Source of the DNA: Thalassia testudinum
Taxonomy: Eukaryota; Streptophyta; Magnoliopsida; Alismatales; Hydrocharitaceae
Assembly: GCA_037157565.1 (NCBI GenBank)
Contig: JAZHRO010000055.1
Coordinates: 41,757,001 to 41,821,000 of the forward strand
Direction of reading: 5' to 3'
Length of the DNA: 64,000 nucleotides
In this document: piece by piece, positions 45,764-55,238 of the stretch
Position numbering within the stretch: position 1 is the first letter of the stretch
Layout: each line of letters begins with the position of its first letter
Position numbers and translations under genes: made by a program
Notes under the pieces: generated by a model
The model's input: only the letters and a program-made list of their open reading frames with translations
Database searches by the model: none
What the model was told of the DNA's origin: nothing

Positions 45764-46060
45764 TTAGTGGTCAAGCACCTTAGTAGTAGGAGGCAAATTC
45801 TCCTTCTATCTAATTTCCCAACAACCATAGTGAACTTGGTAGCTTTCCTTCTGAAAGCTCACAAATTAGGGTGGTTCACGAAAATGGTGTCTTCCTTCAT
45901 GCTGTTGGAGAAGTCAGTAATCTAATCATCTCCCTATTCAAGTCTACAAGGATAGTTATGAGTGATACTTCGTCTCTCTAACCTCAGGACAAAGATAGCT
46001 CCTTGTCTTGGAAGATGGATGACACTAGCTTTAAGAACGCATCAACTTGAGCATCTTTTG
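45764..46060 (-). pseudogene. Tat-like pol relic, part 2 (RNase H-integrase linker)
   Basis: On the minus strand, KATKFTMVVGKL and RRRICLLLLRCLT-like residues run directly into the integrase zinc-binding segment at 12039 once LTR E is removed. This reproduces the usual Tat-clade wording before integrase. Further upstream (toward 46060) decayed linker sequence is followed with less certainty until the truncated edge of C3. Confidence 0.55.
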
Positions 46061-46089
46061 ACCTTGATCAACCGAAAGCCAAAAAACTC

Positions 46090-49000
46090 AAATACCCCTC
46101 GACTATCCCGACATTGGAGAAGACACCGGTGGTTACCTTGAACCTAGACACATTTTCATCCAGATTAGGCCACCTTCATAGCCGCCGAAACCTATAAATA
46201 CCCCTCGACTCCTCCGATCTCAGGGGTTGGTCCCCTATCCTTCTTCCCCAACTGCGGTTGATGATAGACTATTCTTCTGTCTACCTCCGGTGACCTCTCA
46301 TCCTCCTATTGGAGCTCCTCCCCGTGAGGGACTCGTCTCTCTCACCTCCTCTTCCTCTCCAGACGGCTGTGACAGAGCCAAGGAGCGCCACTTCCTCTCT
46401 ATCACTGATTTCAACTTCTCACCATAGCTCTACCCTCTACCCTCTGATTTCATCCTCTGTTACGCACCTTTCGATGGAGATTCTTCCCCCTCTCTTCGTC
46501 CAGGTAACCGTAGATTACTTAGTGTAGTTTAGATTAGTGTAATTAGCTTAGTTAGATTAGTTTCGTTAGATTTCCAGTACTTCCTTCCTCAACTCCGGCA
46601 GGGCCACGTCCGGCCTCGCCGGGCTCTCTTTCACTGATCTAAGCATAATTCCACTTTCTTAATCTTTACACGAATCATTTCCACCTTCTTCCTTTCACCG
46701 TTACCACCTATACCGCCTAATACACCTCACCATCACCGGTGACCTCAGCTGTCTATGGTGGAATTCCCCGAGCCTTATACACCTCCATTAGGGTCTTCCA
46801 TCGCTAGAACACCACTCTAAGGCCCTTCCCAACCACAGATCTACCTTAATTATACACCTAATCACCTAAATCACTTCACACGCACCTGGACACTTCACTG
46901 TCCATGGTGAAGTGTCCAGAAGCTTTCTTATACCCAATTAAGGGCCATCATCACTTCCCTAATGCCTAAGGACCTCAGCAATTTTGTCAATTGCTCCTAT
47001 AGAGCAATTTACTAGAAACGCCCAAATACCCCCTCTCTTCTAAGCTCGCTGTCAATGGCAGCTTAGAGATGAGTTAACCATCCAATTACCTAGTTCACTA
47101 GCATCGCTTCACCCCAAAGAATATTTTCCCTCACTCAATTGAGTGAGAGGTGACATTCTGAGTTTGACAAAACTCATAATGTCAAATTTTCGAATTCCAC
47201 GAACAATCTTATGTTTTGATCATTCTTTGAGCCAATTAGGGAGATTTTAGGATCTGTCTAGGTCTTAGGAATCTCCACGGGTCAATAATGACCTCAATTA
47301 CTGTGTTATTCATCTCTGTGTATCAGAATTGGACTCACCGGAGCTCTGGCAAGTCAAAATTGATCTTTAGCCCATAGAATTCTGTGCAGAGCTCCAAAAA
47401 GACTCCTTATGACCTAAGGATTATGTATCGATCTCCAATTTGATATTTTGGTGCTTGGAGCTCGACTTAGGCTTCTACCTTCTCCAACTCCGGTAGAGTT
47501 GGAGAGACATCTTCATTGGGATTGAATTCAATCTAAGAGGTCTAGAAGCATAAGTGAAGCATGATGATGTCGTTCCTATTGGTTGTTTATTCAAAGAAGC
47601 TGTAGCTTGTTCTGTTGAACAAACTCTATTAGGATCTCAAGCGATGAGGCCTGAAACCCTAGTATTTTTGACTAAATTTACCTTTTGAGACTTTGAATCA
47701 ATTCCTGAGGTTAAATAGAACTAATCTAGAGTCTTAATTAGGTTAGAGAAGCTTTAATTCTAAAAGTCAACTCTGAGCTTATTGTGGTCATTTCCCAGGA
47801 TCAATTTGAGGATTAATCATTTAATTCTGTGAATTAAAGGGTTGAAATTCTTTCTGGGATGATTTAGAGTGAATTGAAATCGATTTGATTGAGTTTTATT
47901 GAAGATTTTGTGTGAAATTGATCACTATCCAGTTTGGTCATTTTTGAACCCAAACTGCTTTCAATGCATTCTTGGCGAGATTTGGATGTCAATTCTGTTT
48001 AGTTAGAATTTTTGCAACCTTCAGAGATTGTTTGATCTAATACTTTTGGTCCTTAGCTCTCTGTTGAACTGTTTAGAGCTCAAATCTGAGCTCTGTGTTT
48101 CTTGTAAGAAGCTCATAAGCTTCTTCTTCTTCCTAAAGCCATGCAGAGCTTTCTTCCCTCACCAATAGATGCGGAATCATCTACTGAAGATGGTTCAGAC
48201 CTCATCTGGAGGTTGGAGGCTTCCCTACAGGTCAAAAGACCTGAGATCACCTTCTGCAGACCATGAATGAACATGCAATCCTTCCACCTTCGCCCATCAA
48301 ATCAAAGGGCTAGAATTAATCTGAACATCAAATTGGTGTTACAATTAGATAAAACTATTCCAGAGCGTTCGATCGAGCCTTTGCTCGATCGATTTGGTCT
48401 AGCCAGTCGGCTGGAATCGCCAGCCGAAGATCAACTAGAATCTGGGAAACAAAGTCCCACCTCGGTAAATTGTGAGCGCTGGCACTAGTATATTATGAAA
48501 AAGTGAAGACGACATTTCGGTCGTCAGCGCAGGGTGCGAAGTGAAACTTGAGCTCTCGAGTGCGAGTGCGTGCGTTGCACATGCCTGCACGCATGTGTGT
48601 GTGCATGCGCCTGTGGGCATGAGCGTGGGCCTAAGGGGCCATGTATGGGACTGGGAGGTCGGAGATTGTGCATTGGCTTGAAATAAAAAGAAAACACCTA
48701 AGAGAAGAAGAAAGGGCTGAAGAGAAGAAGAAAGGAAACTCTTGTGACTTCTAACCCTTTACTTTTGTGTTTTCATTGTAATAATATGTCTCCTTTTAAT
48801 ATTTTGAGTTTAATTGATATAATGAGATATTTGTATTCACTTGTATAAATTTTATTGCCTTAAACTTTTGCAATAAGTTGTAATTGGAGAATAAACATGT
48901 TTGCTTGATTCTTAATGAAAAATTCACATGTGTAAATATGTTCTTGCTTAATGAAATGTTGCATGCTTTTAAGTGAATATCTCTTATACAAGATTCATGT

Positions 49001-49265
49001 ACTTAAAGTAATCTAATTATAATCCTGATTGATTAAGTAATTAGTAATTTATGTTTAGGAGTTAATGGCGAATTAAGATAAGTTATGCTTCCCAATTAAC
49101 GACTTGGACTCAACCAGCTAAAAAGAATTTAAAATCTAAAATTTTAGGTTAACTTGACTTTATACTACACAATTGAAATTAATTCAAGTTAACCTAAGTT
49201 ATTTTCTCATGCAATTAATTAAGACTAAATAACTTAATTAACTGTGTTGATGAATTAAACCATCA
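46090..49265 (+). mobile_element. LTR C3 (family C, plus), head-truncated
   Basis: Colinear with C1 and C2 from about 46100 to ...TAAACCATCA at 49265. The first ~600-700 bp, including the TGATGAG head, are missing, so no left target duplication can be checked. It has a TATA box (46193-46200), the CT-rich leader, the CTCCAACTC hairpin (47481-47504), the GT-rich spot (about 48595) and U5 TATACTAC (49161-49168). No coding body follows. Confidence 0.8.
46193..46200 (+). promoter_or_regulatory. TATA box of LTR C3
   Basis: TATAAATA followed by CCCCTCG, as in C1. Confidence 0.6.
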
Positions 49266-49386
49266 TGTGCTAACAACTAGCATAACCACCCATAAGATCG
49301 CAGTCATCCAATACATAATCATAAAATATAAACATAGCCAACAAATTAATCATATTACATCAATTAAATGAAAAGAATTTTAATAC
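49266..49386. other. Short AT-rich spacer between C3 and B1
   Basis: About 120 bp without a recognisable motif. With 55166-55188 it is the only sequence between the opposed LTRs C3 and C4. It may be older flank or a fragment of an element body. Confidence 0.4.
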
Positions 49387-50420
49387 TGTTAAGACCCGTG
49401 CTGTTTGAGCCTTTTAAGATGTTTGGACTGTGGTTCAGACGTCTGGACACCTTCCCAGACGTCTGGAAATCAAAAATTTTGGGTACGAACTCGCGTCTGT
49501 GCGCGGCCTGCGCACAGACAGTACCCTCTCAATTTTTCCTCCTCTCTCCCCTGCCTCCAAGCAAACCCTAACCCCAACCTTATAAAATCCCCTCCTCCCT
49601 CGTTCTCCTCACTTCTCAGCCACCAGCCACCTTCCCCTCTTCTTCCCCACTCCAGTGAGAGAGACAGCGCGAGCGAGAGAGCGTGCAGGCAGCGTCGAGG
49701 AGGAGCAACGTGAGGAGAGGAGGAGGAGAGTGAGCTCACGAGCTCGTGTGGGAGCTCACCGGTGAGAGCACGACCGAAGCGACACGTGCGTGAGGAGTGC
49801 GTCGGGGAGGTCCTCCCCAACACTGCTGTAGCCGGAGTTGCAGGCGAGAGGGGGCACGGCGCGGCCATGTGCGGCGCGAGAGCAGCGGAAGTAGGTTCTG
49901 GTTCAGGATTTTTCCCATAATCAGACGTCTGGAGTGACCTCCAGACGATGGTGCGGACATCTGAGGTGAGTGTTTCGCGAAGGTACCTCCTCTTTGTGGA
50001 TACGGCCATGCTGGTCGCTCCGCCAATCCCTGTTCATGCCCTTTTGAGAAGATTGCGTGGTTTCGTGTAGGATTCGCTTCGGGAAGGTGTGGGACACGCC
50101 CTCCCACGCATTTCAGATGTATGGGCGACGTACCAGACAATGGGAAGCACTTCCAAATGTCTTGAGAGGTGGTCGGACGTTTGGAGCGGAGTCCAGACAG
50201 TCTAGAAGAGTTCCTGGACATCTGAGGATTGGCACAGAGACTTAGGTATGATACTGGACACTTTTAAGACGTCTGGAAATTGTTCCAGACGTCTAATTTG
50301 AGACAGAAACCCTATTTTTGACCCGTTTAGGATCCGTTTGAGTTCCGTTTTACATAATTAAGATACCGTTGTGTTCCTTGTGAGTTCATCTACTTGTTAG
50401 AAGGCTTCCCATACTATCGA
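49387..50420 (+). repeat. Truncated 5' LTR of B1
   Basis: Matches the 3' LTR from its first base for about 1.03 kb, including the 20-bp-phased sites (49417, 49437, 49457) and TATA (TATAAAAT, 49581-49588). It breaks off near 50418. Confidence 0.88.
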
Positions 50421-51395
50421 ATGGACCCTAAACGGGTCAAAAATAGTAATTCTGATTCACATCAAACGTCTGAACACCTTCCAGACATCTTAAAAGAGTC
50501 CAGAACCATACTTCAACTCCTGCACCACTCCTTAGACGTCCAGGGACTCTGCTGAATCGTCTGAACCCAGTTCCAGACGTCCGACCACTTCTCAGGACAT
50601 CTAGAAACACTTCCCACCGTCTGGTGCCTCGCCCAGACGTTTGAACTGCGTGGGAGGGCGTGTCCCGTGCCTTCCCAAAGCGAATCCTGCATGCATCGAT
50701 GCAAATCTCCTCAATATGGCACGGAACAGAGCCTCGGCGGAACGACCTGCATGGCCGTATCCGCAAAGGAAAGAGTAGGTCGCAGGATTTACCTCTCAAC
50801 CGTCTGGAACCTCCTCCAGACGTCGTCTGCGTCATCTGGATGTCAATCCAGACGTCTGATTCTAGGAAAATCCTAGAATCAGAAGTTGCCTTCGCCTTCT
50901 CGCGTGGCCGCGCCTTGCCCGCTCGCCTGCTGCTTTGGCTGCAGTAGTGTCGGGGAGGACCTCCCCGATGCACCTCTCCGCCTAGCGCACGCACCGATCG
51001 GCCGTGAGCTCTCCAACGAGCTCCCTCACGAGCTCGCGCTTGCTCTTCTCCCTTCTTCTCGCTGCTCCTCCTCTCCTCCCACGCCGCTTACGCCCGTTAC
51101 TCGCTACTCATCGCTCACTGCTCTCACTGGAGGAAGAAGGGTGGCTTGAGGTGGGGTGAATGAGGGAGAGGAGGGGGTTTAAATAAGGTGCTGGGTTAGG
51201 GTTTGTGTCGGCGAGAGGAGAGAGGAGAGAAGGAAATGAGGTTGCGTACTGTCTGCGCGTAGCATACACGCAGACACGAGGACATACATGAAAATTTGGA
51301 TTTCCAGACGCCTGGGATGGTGTCTAGATGTCTAACCAGACGTCAGACCCAAGTTCTAGAAGTCTTAAAGGGCTCTAACAGTACGGGTCTTAACA
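50421..51395 (-). repeat. Inverted family B LTR fragment in B1
   Basis: Reverse complement of the first ~0.97 kb of a B LTR, ending CGGGTCTTAACA at 51395, which is the exact LTR terminus. It is closer in wording to B2 in several places (for example the shared 'ggaaaatcctagaatcagaag' block) than to the facing 5' LTR. So it probably derives from another copy. Confidence 0.85.
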
Positions 51396-52263
51396 ATATC
51401 CGACCGGAATACCCGTTTTACGTCCCAGTTTTGGGCTGAGTTTCAGTAGGCTTTGGGGACACGGTTGAGGTTCAACACGGCATACCACCCCCAGACGGAC
51501 GGACAGTCAGAGCGCACGATACAGACACTTGAGGACCTTTTGTATGCCTATGTACTGGACTGGAGGGGCTCTTGGGAGGAGCACTTGCCCCTGGTAGAGT
51601 TTGCATATAATAATAGTTATCACTCGAGCATCAGCACGGCACCCTACGAGACTCTGTACGGACGGAGGTGTATTGCACCCTTGAGTTGGGTTAAGGTGGG
51701 GACCAAGTGGGAGGTTGGCCCCAGGCTGATCCAACAGAGTCAAGAGGTGGTTGAGCAGATTCACAGACGACTTCGCACTGTCAGGAGTAAACATAAGAGC
51801 TATGCCGATCGGAAGTGCAGAGATGTACAGTTCGAGGTTGGGGATCACGTCTTTCTATGCATTTCGCCCATGAAGGTTCTGCAGCATTTTAGGGTGAAAG
51901 GGAAGCTCGCACCGAGGTTTGTGGGGCCCTTTGAGGTCTTAGAGCGGGTAGGACCCGTTGCTTACAAACTTGCCCTTCCTCCCCAACTTTCTAGTGTGCA
52001 GGAAGTATGTCGCCCATCCCAGTCACATTCTGAGCCACGAGAGTGTCGAGGTGGGTGGTGACTTGACCTACCCCGAGCGACCAGTGCAGATACTAGACAG
52101 AGCCGTCTGGAGTTTGAGACGAAAGCAAGCACCCCTGGTGAAGGTCTTGTGGAGGAGCCAGAGGTACGAGAAGGCTACTTGTGAGCCTAAGGCAGCGATG
52201 CGAGAGCGGTACCTGGAGCTTCTTGAGGGTACATCTTTTCGGACTGGCTTCGGTCCTCTTTAA
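51396..52263 (+). pseudogene. B1 integrase C-terminus and chromodomain, broken
   Basis: Open at 51453-52061, with the frame extending back to 51396 (one TAG near 51449). It has the AYHPQTDGQSERTIQTLEDLL block with the third catalytic acidic residue present. AYNNSYHSSI and YGRRC follow, then the GDHVFL and PRFVGPFEVLERVGPVAYKL segments of the C-terminal domain. Around 51990-52010 a small deletion (about nine codons by comparison with the family) shifts the frame. The remainder, 51990-52263, reads RKYVAHPSHIL, PVQILDR and PLVKVLWR, which is a chromovirus chromodomain used for targeting to chromatin marks. These features fit the Tekay/Del lineage. The integrase N-terminus and core start are lost. 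Confidence 0.9.
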
Positions 52264-52377
52264 GTTTGTTATGCATATATTGTTCCTTTTTCCGCACCCT
52301 AGCTAGCTCAAGTTTCGGGGATGAAACTTCCTTTAAGTTTGTTATGATGTTAAGACCCGTGCTGTTTGAGCCTTTTA

Positions 52378-52427
52378 AGATGTCTGGACTGTGGGTCAGA
52401 CGTCTGGACACCTTCCCAGATGTCTGG
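52378..52427 (+). promoter_or_regulatory. Three 20-bp-phased AGACGTCTGG sites at the B1 3' LTR head
   Basis: Words start at 52378, 52398 and 52418, exactly two helical turns apart, within 80 bp of the LTR start. The central copy is AGACGTCTGG; the outer two are AGATGTCTGG. Confidence 0.65.
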
Positions 52428-52548
52428 AAATCAAAAATTTTAGGTACGAACTCGCATCTGCGCGCGGGCTGCGTGCAGACAGTACCCTCTCAATTTTTCC
52501 TCCTTCTTCTCTCTCTCCCCCACCTCCAAGCAAACCCTAACCCCAACC

Positions 52549-52556
52549 TTATAATA
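52549..52556 (+). promoter_or_regulatory. TATA-like box of the B1 3' LTR
   Basis: TTATAATA about 200 bp into the LTR; the 5' copy has TATAAAAT at 49581-49588. Confidence 0.55.
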
Positions 52557-52894
52557 CCCCCTCCTTCTCCCTCGTTCTCCTCACTTCTCAGCCACCAGCC
52601 ACCTTCCCCTCTTCTTCCCCACTCCAGCGAGAGAGACAGCGCGAGCGAGAGAGCACACAGGCGGTGTCGAGGAGGAGCGGTGTGAGGAGAGGAGGAGAGT
52701 GAGCTCGCAAGCTCGTGTGGGAGCTCACCGGTGAGCGCACGGCTGGAGCGACGCGTGCGCAAGGAGGATTGTGTCGGAGAGGTCCTCCCCGACACTGCTG
52801 CAGTCGAAGCTGCAGGCTAGAGGGGGCGTGGCGCGGCCACACGAGGCGCGAGAGCAACGGAAGCAGGTTCTGGTTTTGGGTTTTTCCCAGAATC

Positions 52895-52956
52895 AGACGT
52901 CTGGAGTGACCTCCAGACGACAGTGCGGACGTCTGGAGGTGATTCTAGACGTCTGA
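52895..52956 (+). promoter_or_regulatory. 20-12-20 tetrad of AGACGTCT sites downstream of the TATA box
   Basis: Starts at 52895, 52915, 52927 and 52947. It lies about 350 bp after the TATA box, so it would be transcribed. B5 has the same 20-12-20 spacing near its head. Confidence 0.6.
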
Positions 52957-55224
52957 GGTGAGAGTTTTGCGAAGGTACGTCCTCTTTGCGGATACGGCCA
53001 TGCAAGTCGCTCCGCCGATACCCTGTTGCATGCCCTTTTGGGAAGATTGCGTGGTTTCGTGCAGGATTAGCTTCGGGAAGGTGCGGGACACGCCCTCCCA
53101 CGCATTTCAGACGTCTGGGCGACGTACCAGACGACGGGAAGCACTTCCAGACGTCCGAAGAGGTGGTCAGACATCTGGAGCTGAGTCCAGACGGTCCAGA
53201 AGAGTTCCTGGACATCTGAGGATTAGCGCAGAGACTTAGGGATGATACTGGACACTTTTAAGATGTTTGGAAGTTGTTCCAAACGTTTGATTTGAGACAG
53301 AAACCCTATTTTTCACCCGTTTAAGGTCCATTTGAGTTCCGTTTTACGCAATTAAGATACCGTTGTGTTCCTTATGAGTTCATCTACTTGTTAGAAGGAT
53401 TTCCATACTATTCTAATCATTCCCTTGTGATTGTTCCTTATTATAGGACTTTGTTCCGTTGCAGGTTCGAGGCTTGCTGAGGCACGTGAGTCTGCCGTTC
53501 AAGCCCCCAGTACTCCTAGGTTTACTGGTAGAGTGGCTTCCCCCTAATTTAATTATAACCTAAATGCATGTGTGGAATGAATGATTAGAACCTAGGATAT
53601 GGCATGAATCCTAGGACGAGAAACACTTGAAATGTCTACATTGGATGATTGAATTGCAGTCTTGAATGAGTAGATATAATGATAACAACTGCCTGTAAAT
53701 GAATAACAACTGCCTGTGAAATATGAAGTACTTGTGCTAGCAAACTATTGTATGTAAATTTCTCGTTGTATACGTTAAATGACATAATACGAGCTGCATG
53801 TATATAAATTGAGAATGGTAATGTGAATGATGGAAATACGAGCTACCTGTGTATAACCTGTATATGGAAATGTGAACGATAGCAATACAAGCTGCATATG
53901 TATAACCTGAGAATGGAAATAGAAATGATGAAACTTGGTATGGCATGGCATGAGGAATATGAGCATGAACCTTACGGGGAATTAGGAGTAGAGCTGCTGG
54001 AATTAAATGGAATGGATCTGGAAATGTGAGTGGGGAAGTGAGCTAGCCCTTGAGTACAGAGTACCAAGGAGAGCGACTGTCCCCCTGTTTAATGCAGAGC
54101 GGAGATAGCCACCCTTGGGTTGGGACCTAGGGTTAAGATTGGCCACTCTATATCGACTTCTTAGCCCTCGCCTACACAGTACCGGGGAGAGCTACTAGTG
54201 TAGGGAGAGAGCTAGCCACCCCATAGGGCTCGAGGTTAAGTTAGCCGCCCTACACCAACTTGTTAGGCCCATGGGGCAAATTAGGGTAGTCAGGCAAGGG
54301 TGCGCGGACTGTGGAGGGGTGAGACCTCTGTTTCGTTCTTAGGGGCTAGGCCCCTGTTACTGAGAGGGCTAGGCCCTGTACTGATTCCATGCTGTACTTT
54401 GGACGCACCCACTAACGGAAACGACTGACCGCGTGCCAGTGCGGTAGCTACCCGTGCACTTATCGCGCGTGCCGTAGTCACCGTTACGTTTGTCTGTGAC
54501 CTTGGGGTAGTTGACTGGGTATAGGATCACCACGGGGGACTCTTCCGGCCAGGAGAGCACCACATGTGCCTTTTATTCTTTGGAAAAGACTGTAATCAAG
54601 ATCGTTCCCACGAGGAACATTCGAGATTAAGAAAGAGACCCGATAAATAAACCAAGTCGTGAAAAAGAATAATTAGTTAAAGAAAGAAATTGAAAAACAA
54701 CAGCTACATGTCCACTTTTACTGCTTAGCTAGTTGGTTGCCACTCTACTCAGCATTCGCTGACATTGTGTACTCATAATTATTTTCAGGTCCAAGTGTTG
54801 AGCAGCCAGAGCTTACGGCTGCAGAGGGTGCTGGGCTCAGTAGAGCCCAGTAGTTGTAGTTTCTTTGTTGTACTTCTTCTGTTGTAGTGAGTAGACTCTT
54901 GTGCCTTTATGTTCTCTACTTTTACGTTCTGTACTTTATGTACCTGTACTTGTTACTTTCTACTGTTGTGGTGGTGATATATACTGTAGTAGTTTTTACT
55001 TCTTTACAACTATACCTTTTTAATGTTAGTTGCTTAGCATAGTGAATGTGGTTTACTTTCCTGCTTTTTGGTTACTTTCTCGTTGGACGACTGGGTCTTG
55101 GGATCTATCGAGTCGGTCCAGTCTCGTGTCCTGTAGGGATTCGGGAACCGGGTCGTAACAAATACTAACCAGCGGATAACTGTATAATTGATGCGATCGA
55201 CCACGGTTCGTATAAAAAATTGTT

Positions 55225-55238
55225 GTCGTTGTAGTATA
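55225..55238 (-). other. Perfect tRNA-Asp 5'-end complement in LTR C4
   Basis: The plus strand reads GTCGTTGTAGTATA, identical to the first 14 nt of plant tRNA-Asp as I recall it. The LTR's own (minus) strand is therefore its complement, TATACTACAACGAC. It lies about 36 bp from the LTR end. Confidence 0.5.

Larger units (their letters stand above)
49387..55160 (+). mobile_element. Rearranged chromovirus B1 (Tekay/Del-like Ty3/gypsy)
   Basis: Outer ends are TGTTAAGACCCG and CGGGTCGTAACA, flanked by a perfect target duplication aatac at 49382-49386 and 55161-55165. Inside, in order, are the first ~1.03 kb of the 5' LTR, an inverted ~0.97 kb LTR fragment (50421-51395), integrase C-terminus with chromodomain (51396-52263), a short spacer, and a complete 3' LTR (52348-55160). 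The rest of the 5' LTR, primer site, gag, protease, RT and RNase H are gone. The inverted fragment ends exactly at an LTR terminus within integrase. A second B element probably inserted there in reverse, and a deletion then fused its LTR to the original 5' LTR. Confidence 0.88.
52348..55160 (+). repeat. 3' LTR of B1
   Basis: 2813 bp, TGTTAAGACCCG...CGGGTCGTAACA, with imperfect 12-bp inverted ends. TATA-like TTATAATA at 52549-52556. Phased sites at 52378/52398/52418 and 52895/52915/52927/52947. It is the most complete reference for family B. Confidence 0.92.
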
